Part shown: one piece after another, positions 33,391 to 41,396 of the stretch | Layout of the letters: each line of letters starts with the position of its first letter | Numbering within the stretch: position 1 is the first letter of the stretch | Source of the DNA: an uncultured Anaeroplasmataceae bacterium | GTDB lineage: Bacteria > Bacillota_I > Bacilli_A > Acholeplasmatales > Anaeroplasmataceae | Assembly: GCA_934229785.1 (NCBI GenBank) | Contig: CAKQEA010000013.1 | Location: forward strand, 1-49,604 | DNA: 49,604 nt | Reading direction: 5' to 3' | Position numbers and translations under genes: made by a program | Notes under the pieces: model-generated | What the model was told of the DNA's origin: nothing | The model's database searches: none | Seen by the model: only the letters and a program-made list of their open reading frames with translations

Positions 33391-33701
33391 GTAAAATAAT
33401 TGAAGAAATGACACTATATTTATTAGATTTAGATGTTTGTTCATTTGATTTTAGTTTATGCTCAACATCTAATAAGACTGAAATTAGTTTTAAAATTGAT
33501 AAATTAGTTAGTAATGTTGAAGCTGAAATCAAAAATACTATTTGTGCAAAAAGAGATCGTATTATTGAAGAATATAGCTGGCAGCTTATGGGTGAAGGAG
33601 ATGCTTGTGACTCTTCTTCCTTAATTTCATCTTTAATTGATGAATGTAGCTTTGAAAAAAATAATGATTTATTTGTCATCAGGTTGGTGAGATACCTATG
33701 A
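33369..33701 (+). CDS. Hypothetical small protein, 110 residues
   Basis: No family recognised. Mostly acidic and helical, with Cys residues at about 24, 31, 58, 79 and 91. AAGGAGAAGACG precedes the ATG, and it overlaps both neighbours (22 bases upstream, ATGA downstream), which argues for a real, translationally coupled gene in the uppP-to-Gx operon. Confidence 0.55.
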   Translation: MEEKNKIGKIIEEMTLYLLDLDVCSFDFSLCSTSNKTEISFKIDKLVSNVEAEIKNTICAKRDRIIEEYSWQLMGEGDACDSSSLISSLIDECSFEKNNDLFVIRLVRYL

Positions 33702-34378
33702 TAAATGAAAGAAAGTATAAAGCATTGAAGCTTGTAGGCTTTATTTTATGTGCTGTTGGTTTTGTTTTACTTGCTGTTACTATGTATTTTTTTAGAAAAA
33801 ATCCTCCTTTTATTGATGCATGTATTAGAGATTTTTTTTATAATATTAGAGGATCTAAATATGGAATTATGTATTGGATTTTTAGTATTGTAACTGAATT
33901 TGGCAATTTTTGGGTGATTTTATTTTTATTGATTATTGTTTTGTATAAAACTAAGGGTGATTTTAGATTCTTTTTGTTTTTGTTTGGTTCAATGCTAAGT
34001 GTAATTATTGTTGTAGGTATGAAAGATATTTATTCTAGGGAAAGACCAATTGAGGCTTTACAATGGGCAACTGAAGATTCTAAAAGCTTTCCATCAGGTC
34101 ATTCAGCTGTTGCAGGCTTTACCTATACTTATTTTATTTATTTGATATATCATACTGACTATTCTAAGATTAGAAAAAGAATTTATTTTATTTTGTTAGT
34201 TTTACTTATTATTTTAGTTATGATATCAAGATTAGTTTTAGGTGTTCATTATTTTACAGATGTTTTAGCTGGATGCTTTAGTGGTATAATGGTTTCTTGC
34301 TTATGTATGTTGTTGTTTAGATATTGTTTAAATAATGATATTTTGACTAATGGAATTTTGAAGAAGAAAAAGGAATAA
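33698..34378 (+). CDS. PAP2 superfamily membrane phosphatase
   Basis: Lipid phosphatase, probably acting on phosphatidate-type or undecaprenyl pyrophosphate substrates at the outer face of the membrane. Seen: the three PAP2 motifs KDIYSRERP (about 109-117), FPSGHSA (about 129-135) and SRLVLGVHYFTDVLAG (about 172-187), and about six spans. 226 residues. Start overlaps the previous stop (ATGA). With uppP upstream, two carrier-lipid phosphatases may be co-expressed. Confidence 0.9.
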   Translation: MINERKYKALKLVGFILCAVGFVLLAVTMYFFRKNPPFIDACIRDFFYNIRGSKYGIMYWIFSIVTEFGNFWVILFLLIIVLYKTKGDFRFFLFLFGSMLSVIIVVGMKDIYSRERPIEALQWATEDSKSFPSGHSAVAGFTYTYFIYLIYHTDYSKIRKRIYFILLVLLIILVMISRLVLGVHYFTDVLAGCFSGIMVSCLCMLLFRYCLNNDILTNGILKKKKE

Positions 34379-34380
34379 TT

Positions 34381-35358
34381 ATGAAGAGGTTTTTTATTTT
34401 TTTTAATACATTAATAGCTCTATTATTTTTGTGTTCTTGTAATGCTAATAATCAAATTAAAACTACTAGCTTAAAGCCTATTTATGCTATGGATACTATT
34501 ATATATATTAATTTTTATAATGTAGATAATGCTGATAGCTATTTTGATGATATTAAGAATATTTATGATAGCTATGATAGTTTATCAAGTGATTATGAAT
34601 TGAAAAATGTTTCAAATGTTAAAGAGTTAAATGATAAAAGAAGGATTGAAGCATCAGATGATTTAATTCTATTATTACAATCAGCTATTTCTTACATGAA
34701 TATTACTAATGGTTATTATAATCCATTTATAGGTAGATTGAGTCATTTATGGAAGGATGCTATTAAGGATAAAAGAATAGTTGATGATTCTATCATTTCT
34801 TCTGAGCTTGAGATTATGAATTCTACATCGATTGTATTTGATGGTAATGTTGTGTCCTTAGTTGGTGATGGAAATATAGATTTAGGCGGTATTGCTAAAG
34901 GCTTTGCGACTAAAAAGGTATGTGAGTATTTAAAATCGAAAAATATTGAGAGCTATTTAATTAATGCAGGTGAGTCATCTATTGCTTTAGGTACTAAGGA
35001 TTCTAATAATTTTAAGGTTGCCCTTAGTGCTCCATATAGTAATTCAAATATAAGCGTTATTAGTACTAAGAATAAGTCAATAGGTACATCATCAGGTAGG
35101 AATCAAAACTGTATAATAGATGGAATAAGGTATCACCATTTATTAAATCCATTTACTGGTAGGCCTGCTGATTTTTATGATAATGTCAATATTTTAAATG
35201 ATGACCCACTTTTATGTGATGTTTATTCAACTGCAGTTTTTGCAATGGATATGGATATGGCAATTAGCTTTGCAAATGAATTGAATTTTGATATTTTATT
35301 ATATAAAGATAATGAGATAATATACGAAAGTCAGGGCTTTACTGATGCGAAGGTATAG
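34381..35358 (+). CDS. apbE: FAD:protein FMN transferase, lipoprotein
   Basis: ApbE family: covalently attaches FMN to Thr or Ser of target proteins outside the membrane. Seen: lipobox LFLCSC (Cys near residue 20), MDTIIYINFY, the conserved DLGGIAKGFATKKV, INAGES and HHLLNPFTGRPAD (about 256-268), with Asp residues near DVYSTAVFAM for metal binding. 325 residues. Two bases after the PAP2 stop; overlapped by the NusG-domain gene. The FMN target is not in the window. Confidence 0.93.
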   Translation: MKRFFIFFNTLIALLFLCSCNANNQIKTTSLKPIYAMDTIIYINFYNVDNADSYFDDIKNIYDSYDSLSSDYELKNVSNVKELNDKRRIEASDDLILLLQSAISYMNITNGYYNPFIGRLSHLWKDAIKDKRIVDDSIISSELEIMNSTSIVFDGNVVSLVGDGNIDLGGIAKGFATKKVCEYLKSKNIESYLINAGESSIALGTKDSNNFKVALSAPYSNSNISVISTKNKSIGTSSGRNQNCIIDGIRYHHLLNPFTGRPADFYDNVNILNDDPLLCDVYSTAVFAMDMDMAISFANELNFDILLYKDNEIIYESQGFTDAKV

Positions 35359-35710
35359 AAATGATATTATTTTAATAGCTGTATTATTAATTTTAGCGAT
35401 TGTAGCGATAATTTGCATGTTTTGTTTCTCTAAAAATGATAATTTAAAGGCTTGTGTTTATTATAAGGATGAGCTTATTTTGAGTTTTGATTTAACAAAT
35501 GATGAAATTTATGAGGTTGATGGTGATTTAGGTACTATTAAGATTGAGGTTAAAAATAATAGTGTTAGGGTTATTGAAAGTAATTGTACTGATGGTATTT
35601 GTATTCATAGTGGAGCAATTAGTAATACTAGTCAAAGTATCGCATGCTTGCCTAATAGAATATATATCAAGTTGGTTGGTAAAGACGAGGGAGTTGATGT
35701 GACTATATGA
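35345..35710 (+). CDS. NusG domain II-containing membrane protein
   Basis: One N-terminal membrane span (about 9-30) and an extracytoplasmic NusG-II (KOW-less) domain with the hallmark NCTDGICIHSGAIS...SIACLPNRI, in which the Cys pair is conserved. Such proteins recur beside ApbE and Gx-transporter genes in Firmicutes and are linked with flavin-based extracellular redox systems; that role is inferred. 121 residues; overlaps apbE by 14 bases, and its stop overlaps the next start (ATGA). Confidence 0.85.
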   Translation: MRRYRNDIILIAVLLILAIVAIICMFCFSKNDNLKACVYYKDELILSFDLTNDEIYEVDGDLGTIKIEVKNNSVRVIESNCTDGICIHSGAISNTSQSIACLPNRIYIKLVGKDEGVDVTI

Positions 35711-36204
35711 AGCTTAGACGTCTTTGTATACTTGCAATGTTAAATGCAATGGCTATTGTTTTAAGTATGCTAGAATCATTAATTCCTATGTTTATTCCTG
35801 GTGTTAAATTAGGTCTTGCTAATGTTATTATTTTAATTATGCTTTATGAATTTAGGGTATATGAAGCCTTTATTGTTGATTTAGTAAGAATTTTGATTGT
35901 TGGACTTATAAGAGGTACAATATTTGCTCCAACGTTCTTTATGTCACTTTCAGGTGGTATGTTATCTTTTTTTGTTATGCTAATTTTTTCAAGACTTAAA
36001 TTTTTTAAGGTTGTTGGGATTTCAACATTAGGATCTATAAGTCATTGTGTTGGACAAATTATTGTAGCAATCATAATTTTATCAACTGATGCGGTTATTT
36101 ATTATTTACCATTTATTGCTATTTTATCTATTGCTACAGGTGTTGTATCTGGTCTTATTGCAAATGCATATTTAAAAAGAAGTATTACAAAAAAATTTAT
36201 TTAA
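35707..36204 (+). CDS. Gx transporter family protein (heptaprenyl diphosphate synthase component I-like)
   Basis: Small membrane protein resembling ECF-type substrate-binding (S) components; annotated historically as heptaprenyl diphosphate synthase component I. Seen: about five spans, SMLESLIPMFIPGVKLGLANVIILI (split: LESLIPMFIPG then KLGLANVI), RGTIFAPTFFMSLSGG. 165 residues. The last gene of a tightly packed operon, stop overlapping start. With ApbE and the NusG-II protein it probably forms one functional unit, perhaps supplying flavin or a quinone precursor. Confidence 0.8.
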   Translation: MKLRRLCILAMLNAMAIVLSMLESLIPMFIPGVKLGLANVIILIMLYEFRVYEAFIVDLVRILIVGLIRGTIFAPTFFMSLSGGMLSFFVMLIFSRLKFFKVVGISTLGSISHCVGQIIVAIIILSTDAVIYYLPFIAILSIATGVVSGLIANAYLKRSITKKFI

Positions 36205-36229
36205 TAATTTTGTATAATTTTATTATTTT

Positions 36230-36337
36230 GGGAGAATATAATAATGTCCATTAAGGACAAAATAAACTTTTTCATAAGTTTTTAACTCTCCCCTACTTAA
36301 ACAAGGTACATTATTGGTGCCTTGTTTTTGTTTTTTT
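36230..36337 (+). promoter_or_regulatory. Candidate structured leader: three-way junction plus terminator
   Basis: Closing stem GGGAGA (36230-36235)/TCTCCC (36287-36292) encloses TGTCC/GGACA (36245-36249/36255-36259) and AAACTT/AAGTTT (36264-36269/36276-36281). A strong terminator follows: AACAAGGTAC (36300-36309)/GTGCCTTGTT (36317-36326) then a T-rich run. TATAAT at 36213-36218 would start RNA just before the first stem. It precedes the MurA-family gene by 57 nt. No known riboswitch consensus recognised; purine-type J2/3 and loop sequences are absent. Confidence 0.5.
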
Positions 36338-36393
36338 AATTTTTTTGTTCTAAATTTTGCCTTTCTTACATATATTTAGATTGGTGATATAAA

Positions 36394-37626
36394 ATGACAA
36401 GCATGACGGTTAAACAAATTAGAAATCTAAAGGGAACTATAAAGTGTAGTGGATCTAAGAATGCTGGTATTCCTATTTTATGTGCAAGTCTGTTATATCA
36501 AGGAAAAGTTAAATTAAAAAATGTTAGCAATATTTTAGATATAAATAATTTATTAAATATATTTAGGTACTTAAATTGTAATGTTAAAAGGCATGAAAAT
36601 ACAGTTATTATTGATTCAAAAAAAATGCGATATAGAAGCTTGTGTATAAATGATTGTACAAAGATAAGAGGCTCTTACTATTTAATTCCTGTTTTTTTAT
36701 ATTTGTATGGTAAATGTGAAATAGCTTTACCAGGTGGATGTAAAATTGGGGCAAGACCAATTGATACTCATCTTGCAATGCTAGAGGCTTTAGGATGTGA
36801 AATAAAGCAGGAGGAGAATAGGCTTTTAGTCACTATAGCTGAAGTGAAAAAAGAATTTAAGTATTGGGTTGAAAAGCAAAGTGTTGGTGCAAGTATTAAT
36901 ACTATATTAGCATCATTAATGTGTGATTATGCAGTTATTGATAATTTAACTATTGAACCAGAGGGTAAGGATTTAATTGATTTTTTAACTGTTATGGGCT
37001 TTGATTTAAGTTATTTTAATTCTAAATGTGTATATAAAGGACATGTTAATGTCAAGAAGGTTGAATATAAAATAATTCCTGATCGTATGGAGGCAATGAC
37101 TTTTATTATTTTGGGGTTGTTATGTGGTAATATAAAGGTAAAAAATGTTAATGTTAGTCATTTAAGTTATCCACTTAAGCTACTTGTTCAGGCGAAGTAT
37201 AAAATTATTATCAATAAAAAATATATTAGAGCTCTTAAATCTAGAGGTAGAGCCTTTAATATTAAAACTGATGTATATCCTTTTTTTCCTACAGATATGC
37301 AGCCATTATTTGGAGTATTACTAGCTTATAGCGCTGGAGATTGTGTAATTGAGGAAAATATTTTTGAAAATAGAATGAATATTTATTATGATTTAATAAA
37401 TGCTAAGGCCAATATAAATGTTATTGATAATAAGGCGTATATTATAGGAACTGATAGACTAAGTCATGGTGAATTTGAATGTGTTGATTTAAGGCAAGGT
37501 GCGGCAATTATTATTCATATCTTAAAATCAGGTGGTTCTTGTAGTAATATAGATGTGGTTAGGAGAGGTTATGAGGATTTTTTTTATAAGCTTTTAACTT
37601 TAGGTGCGAATTTTTCAATAAAATAA
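36394..37626 (+). CDS. MurA-family UDP-N-acetylglucosamine 1-carboxyvinyltransferase, divergent
   Basis: First committed step of peptidoglycan synthesis, transferring enolpyruvate from PEP to UDP-GlcNAc. Catalytic features are kept: GSKNA (20-24), Cys116 in GGCKIGARPID (the fosfomycin-target Cys), FPTDMQPLF with the catalytic Asp, FENRM and DLRQGAA. Other stretches are unusually Lys/Ile/Tyr-rich and the region around 210-290 is poorly conserved; 410 residues is slightly short. Neighbours rpmE and tdk match the MurAB (MurZ) locus of B. subtilis, so it is probably that second paralogue; rho is missing between. GGTGAT precedes the ATG. Confidence 0.82.
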   Translation: MTSMTVKQIRNLKGTIKCSGSKNAGIPILCASLLYQGKVKLKNVSNILDINNLLNIFRYLNCNVKRHENTVIIDSKKMRYRSLCINDCTKIRGSYYLIPVFLYLYGKCEIALPGGCKIGARPIDTHLAMLEALGCEIKQEENRLLVTIAEVKKEFKYWVEKQSVGASINTILASLMCDYAVIDNLTIEPEGKDLIDFLTVMGFDLSYFNSKCVYKGHVNVKKVEYKIIPDRMEAMTFIILGLLCGNIKVKNVNVSHLSYPLKLLVQAKYKIIINKKYIRALKSRGRAFNIKTDVYPFFPTDMQPLFGVLLAYSAGDCVIEENIFENRMNIYYDLINAKANINVIDNKAYIIGTDRLSHGEFECVDLRQGAAIIIHILKSGGSCSNIDVVRRGYEDFFYKLLTLGANFSIK

Positions 37627-37635
37627 AAAAAATAC

Positions 37636-37664
37636 TTGTCAAAAGCATTTCATTATGATAGAAT
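37636..37664 (+). promoter_or_regulatory. Promoter of rpmE
   Basis: TTGTCA at 37636-37641, 17-bp spacer, TAGAAT at 37659-37664. The following leader can fold ATGAC/GTCAT (37682-37686/37692-37696), possibly an L31 autoregulatory element. Confidence 0.6.
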
Positions 37665-37718
37665 AACCTAGGAAACTTTCTATGACTATTTGTCATGGCG
37701 GAAGGAGTGTATGTAGAA

Positions 37719-37925
37719 ATGAAAAAGGATATTCATCCAAATTACAAGAAGGTTACAGTAACTTGTACTACATGTGGTAGCGTATTTGAGTCAGGTTCAG
37801 TTTTAGACGAGATTCGTGTTGATACTTGTTCTAATTGTCATCCATTCTATACTGGTAAGCAAGCATTTACTCAGGCAGATGGACGTGTTGAAAAGTTCAA
37901 TAAGCGCTATGGCTTAAAGAAGTAA
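37719..37925 (+). CDS. rpmE: 50S ribosomal protein L31 (zinc-binding type)
   Basis: Surface protein of the 50S subunit. Seen: [16 protein letters not shown] start, CTTCG and [12 protein letters not shown], so the zinc-binding CxxC pairs are intact (the C+ type). 68 residues. ATG 37719 gives the canonical N-terminus with GAAGGAG 11 nt upstream; the frame is open to an ATG at 37695, but that lies before the ribosome site. Confidence 0.96.
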   Translation: MKKDIHPNYKKVTVTCTTCGSVFESGSVLDEIRVDTCSNCHPFYTGKQAFTQADGRVEKFNKRYGLKK

Positions 37926-37934
37926 TAAAATATT

Positions 37935-37960
37935 AGAGCCCTTCGGGGTTCTTTTTTTTC
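37935..37960 (+). terminator. Terminator of rpmE
   Basis: AGAGCCC (37935-37941), UUCG tetraloop, GGGTTCT (37946-37952), then T8. Confidence 0.9.
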
Positions 37961-38034
37961 TAAAAATTGATAAAATTTTTGGAATTATCAAATGAATAAG
38001 AAAGTGTATATTTAAAAAAATAATGTTTAACTTA

Positions 38035-38063
38035 TTCAAATTAGATTAATGGTATGTTATAAT
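38035..38063 (+). promoter_or_regulatory. Extended -10 promoter of tdk-tadA
   Basis: TGTTATAAT (38055-38063) with TTCAAA at 38035-38040 (17-bp spacer). Confidence 0.65.
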
Positions 38064-38089
38064 GATTAAGAGTTTGTGAGGCGATTGTT

Positions 38090-38680
38090 GTGGAGTATTA
38101 TATAGGTAAAAAGGGTTGGGTTGAGGTAATAACTGGCCCAATGTTTGCAGGAAAAACAGAGGAGCTAATTCGTAGAGTAAAAAGAATGGAGTACGCTAAA
38201 AAAAATTATATGATTTTTAAGCCTGCCATTGATAATAGATATTCTGAGAAGGAAGTTGTTAGTCATAATAAGAAGGCTGTTAAGGCTATAAATATTTCTC
38301 ATGGTAGTGATATAAAAAGACATTTAAAGGAAAATACTCAGGCTGTTGTTATTGATGAGGTTCAATTTTTTGATGCATCTCTTTTAAAATATGTTATGGA
38401 GCTTGCTGATGAGGGATATCGTGTAATTTGTGCTGGCTTAGATACAGATTTTAGAGGCGAACCCTTTGGAGTTATGGGGTCTATTTTGGCTGTTGCCGAA
38501 AATGTTACTAAGCTAACTGCAATATGTAGTGTTTGTGGTAGTGAGGCTACTAAAACTCAAAGGATTATTGATGGGCAACCAGCTTTTTATGATGATCCAG
38601 TTATCTTAGTTGGAGCTAATGATTCATATGAAGCAAGATGTAGATGCTGCCACAAGGTATTATTCCGTGATAAAAGATAA
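38090..38680 (+). CDS. tdk: Thymidine kinase
   Basis: Phosphorylates thymidine with ATP in pyrimidine salvage. Seen: Walker A GPMFAGKT (about 16-23), [10 protein letters not shown] (about 87-96), [13 protein letters not shown] lasso region, and the structural zinc ligands CSVCG and CRCCHK. 196 residues, the homotetrameric type II family. The GTG start at 38090 is supported by GAGG 8 nt upstream. Its last 14 bases overlap the start chosen for tadA. Confidence 0.95.
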   Translation: MEYYIGKKGWVEVITGPMFAGKTEELIRRVKRMEYAKKNYMIFKPAIDNRYSEKEVVSHNKKAVKAINISHGSDIKRHLKENTQAVVIDEVQFFDASLLKYVMELADEGYRVICAGLDTDFRGEPFGVMGSILAVAENVTKLTAICSVCGSEATKTQRIIDGQPAFYDDPVILVGANDSYEARCRCCHKVLFRDKR

Positions 38681-39125
38681 CATTTATTATATGAAAGCGG
38701 CTTTAAAGGAAGCAAAAAAGGCCTATAATATTGATGAAATTCCTGTAGGTTGTGTTATTGTTTATAAAGATAAAATTATTGCAAGAGGCTATAACAAAAG
38801 AGAAAAAACACAAAAAAGTACGGCTCATGCTGAAATTATTGCTATTGAGCGTGCTTGTAAGGCTTTAGGTACTTGGAGACTTGAGGATTGTATTATGTAC
38901 ATAACATTAGAGCCTTGCTGTATGTGTAGTGGAGCAATAATTCAATCAAGGATACCTAAGGTTGTTTATGGGGCTTATGATTATAGATTTGGAGCTCATA
39001 AAAGTATTGTTAATTTATTTGATGTAAAATTTAATCATGTTGTTGATATTGAAGGCGGAGTTTTGATAGAAGAGTGCTCTAATTTAATTAAAGATTTTTT
39101 TAAGAAACTTCGTTTGACAAAATAG
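38667..39125 (+). CDS. tadA: tRNA-specific adenosine deaminase
   Basis: Converts A34 to inosine in the tRNA anticodon. Seen: [12 protein letters not shown], the zinc/catalytic HAE ([11 protein letters not shown]) and PCCMCSGAI, and [11 protein letters not shown]. The GTG at 38667 is chosen because the residues before the next ATG ([18 protein letters not shown]) continue the family N-terminal helix, and AAGG lies about 9 nt upstream; ATG 38691 has no ribosome site. 152 residues. Followed directly by SRP RNA, as in B. subtilis (tadA-scr-dnaX), though dnaX is absent. Confidence 0.93.
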   Translation: MIKDNIYYMKAALKEAKKAYNIDEIPVGCVIVYKDKIIARGYNKREKTQKSTAHAEIIAIERACKALGTWRLEDCIMYITLEPCCMCSGAIIQSRIPKVVYGAYDYRFGAHKSIVNLFDVKFNHVVDIEGGVLIEECSNLIKDFFKKLRLTK

Positions 39126-39128
39126 GTG

Positions 39129-39157
39129 TTGAAATTATAAATTGATTATGCTAAAAT
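39129..39157 (+). promoter_or_regulatory. Promoter of SRP RNA
   Basis: TTGAAA (39129-39134), 17-bp spacer, TAAAAT (39152-39157) with the extended element TGC at 39149-39151. Confidence 0.8.
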
Positions 39158-39162
39158 AATTT

Positions 39163-39253
39163 CGTCCTTAATCAATTATTCACGGTGAACCAGGTCAGGA
39201 TCGGAAGGTAGCAGCCTTAAGCTAGTGGGTAATGTGGTTAAGGCGTTTTTTTT
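39163..39253 (+). ncRNA. ffs: Signal recognition particle RNA, small bacterial type (4.5S-like)
   Basis: Contains the universal domain IV core: GGTGAACCAGGTCAGG, then ATCGGAAGGTAGCAGCC, with the GGAA tetraloop. Ends pair (GTCCTTAATC near 39164 with GGTTAAGGC near 39236-39244), and T8 follows at 39246-39253. About 83 nt, shorter than the Alu-containing Bacillus form, so this lineage has the hairpin-only SRP RNA. Confidence 0.95.
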
Positions 39254-39259
39254 ATAATA

Positions 39260-39306
39260 AAAGAGGATGTGTAGCAACCAAAATTTGGCTAGTTCACATC
39301 CTCTTT
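39260..39306. terminator. Strong hairpin between SRP RNA and pepP
   Basis: Perfect 12-bp stem 39260-39271/39295-39306 (AAAGAGGATGTG/CACATCCTCTTT) with an inner CCAAA/TTTGG palindrome. On the minus strand it is followed by TTATTATAAAA-like sequence, so it most likely ends the pepP transcript. The inner palindrome is unusual for a terminator. Confidence 0.6.
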
Positions 39307-39410
39307 AATTCTAAATTTAAAAGCTATTGATTTTCACTTATTCTTTGAACAATTATTTAATTATTCATTGCTTTAATGATATTAAAAATATGAGTTTAGT
39401 TTAATTTGTT

Positions 39411-41192
39411 TTAAATTGCCTTTGTATATTCCTTTAGCCATTCATCCTCTTCTGGTGTTAGATAGCTATGGATTTTATCGTATACCATCTTATGGTAATC
39501 ATTTAACCAATCCTTTTCTTCCTTTGTTAATCTTTTTACTATGATGCCATCTAAATCGATAGGAGCATAGGTTAATGTTTCAAAGCCTAGGAAGGTTCCA
39601 AATTCTGAAGATCCAACAGGAACACATAGCATTTCATTTTCAATTCTTATTCCATATTTTCCTTCTAGGTAGATTCCAGGTTCATTAGTTGTAACCATTC
39701 CGACCTCAAATGGATGAGAGTCGTTTCTTTCTGGAACAATTTGCCAACGGAAGCCATTAGGTGCCTCATGTACTCCAAGTAGATAGCCTACGCCATGACC
39801 CGTTCCACATTTGTAATCAATTAATTGCTTCCAAATTGGACCTCTAGCAAGTATATCTAGATTTTGACCATTGCATCCTTTTAAAAATACTGCCTTTGAT
39901 AAGGCAATAACTGATTTTAAAACAGTTGTATAATGAATTTTTTCTTCTTCAGTTGCTTTACCTAAAACATATGTTCTTGTTATATCTGTGCTACCCTCTA
40001 AATAATGTCCACCTGAATCAACAAGAAGTAGTCCGTTATCTTTTATTAAGGAATTTGTTTCCTCAGTTGCACTATAATGCATCATTGCGGCATGCTCTTG
40101 ATAAGCACAAATTGTATTAAATGATAACTCTACAAAGCCTTTGTTCTTTTTTCTTAGGCCTTCAAGATAATTTGATAATGAAATTTCACTCATCTGAAGA
40201 CCAGCCTTATGACCCTCTTTTATGTAGTACATAAATTTTGTCATGGCGATACCATCTTTTATATGAGCAAGTTTTATGTTGTTAATTTCTGTTTCATTTT
40301 TTATTGCCTTAAGTAGTAATGTTGGGTCTGTAAGATTTTTAATTACATTATTCTTAGATAAGATTGAATAAAGATAGTAGTTTACCTTGTTGTAATCCAT
40401 CATTATTTTTTTATCTTTAATGTTTTCACAGAATTCATATATGTTATTATATGATTTAACAATAATATCATTTTCGTTTAGATACTTTTCAACATTTAAA
40501 TCTATTTTATTTGAATCTATAAATAAATAGGTGTGTTCTAAAGTTATTATTGTAAATGATAGAAACACCGGAGTACATTCGATATCATTTGCACGAAGAT
40601 TATAGAGCCATGCTTGATCTTCTAATGCTGAAAGTAGGTAGTAGTCAGCATTTTCTTTTTTCATTATTTTAACTATCTCGTCAAGCTTTTCCTTATAGCT
40701 TTTACCGCTAAAGAATGTGTCAAGAATGTAACAAATAGAAAATGGTAATCTTGGTCTATCTGTCCAAATGTTATTTAATAGGTCCTTATCATATACAATT
40801 TCTATTGATGGTAAGAGAGCATTTTTTATATCAAGAACTAATTTAGTGTTCATTACCTTTCCATCAAAAGCTAGAATGTCATTTGGTTTAAGATTAGTAG
40901 CAAGAAATTGCGTTATAGTTGGAACGTTTGGCTGACCTATTTTCATTAATATAATGTTTTTATTTACTATTTGCTTTTCTGCTTGAATATAATATCTACC
41001 ATCTACCCATAAAAATGCATTGTTTTGTAGGATAACTAGTGTTCCTGCACTTCCTGTGAAATCTGATAAGTATTTTCTTCCTTTGTAATATTCACTTACG
41101 TATTCACTATTATGATCATCTGATGTAGGAATAATGTAAGCTGTGTAGTTATTTTTTTTCATTTCCTCTTGAAATAATTTTAATGAGTCCAT
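39411..41192 (-). CDS. pepP: Xaa-Pro aminopeptidase (M24 family, aminopeptidase P1 type)
   Basis: Removes N-terminal residues preceding proline from peptides in the cytosol. Seen: two creatinase-like N-terminal domains (TAYIIPTSDDHNSEY; LWVDGRYYIQAE), then the pita-bread domain with metal ligands in LLVDSGGHYLEGSTDITRT (Asp, Asp), GHGVGYLLGVHE (His), TNEPGIYLEGKYGIRIENE (Glu, Glu). 593 residues matches the three-domain APP1 type, not the roughly 440-residue PepP of enterobacteria. ATG 41192 follows GAGGTGA; GTG 41201 is in frame. Confidence 0.92.
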   Translation of the reverse strand: MDSLKLFQEEMKKNNYTAYIIPTSDDHNSEYVSEYYKGRKYLSDFTGSAGTLVILQNNAFLWVDGRYYIQAEKQIVNKNIILMKIGQPNVPTITQFLATNLKPNDILAFDGKVMNTKLVLDIKNALLPSIEIVYDKDLLNNIWTDRPRLPFSICYILDTFFSGKSYKEKLDEIVKIMKKENADYYLLSALEDQAWLYNLRANDIECTPVFLSFTIITLEHTYLFIDSNKIDLNVEKYLNENDIIVKSYNNIYEFCENIKDKKIMMDYNKVNYYLYSILSKNNVIKNLTDPTLLLKAIKNETEINNIKLAHIKDGIAMTKFMYYIKEGHKAGLQMSEISLSNYLEGLRKKNKGFVELSFNTICAYQEHAAMMHYSATEETNSLIKDNGLLLVDSGGHYLEGSTDITRTYVLGKATEEEKIHYTTVLKSVIALSKAVFLKGCNGQNLDILARGPIWKQLIDYKCGTGHGVGYLLGVHEAPNGFRWQIVPERNDSHPFEVGMVTTNEPGIYLEGKYGIRIENEMLCVPVGSSEFGTFLGFETLTYAPIDLDGIIVKRLTKEEKDWLNDYHKMVYDKIHSYLTPEEDEWLKEYTKAI

Positions 41193-41342
41193 ACATTTCA
41201 CCTCGTATTTATTTAATACTTAAAATTTATATTTTTAAAATACATTTTATCTAGTAAAATTATACACCAAATGTTGATTTAAATTCAAATAATCTTGAAG
41301 ATATTTTTTTTAATAGTTTAAAATAAAACTTGTTTTATTTTC

Positions 41343-41371
41343 TTGATTATAGTGTAAAATGTTGTTATAAT
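41343..41371 (+). promoter_or_regulatory. Promoter of the cvpA-like gene
   Basis: TTGATT (41343-41348), 17-bp spacer, TATAAT (41366-41371). Confidence 0.7.
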
Positions 41372-41396
41372 TTTATATGCAAAAAGGAGGGGTAAT

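Noticed and set aside
36230..36292. Purine riboswitch
   Set aside because: There is a three-way junction and ATATAAT after the first strand, but the 7-nt kissing loops and the conserved junction 2/3 sequence are missing.
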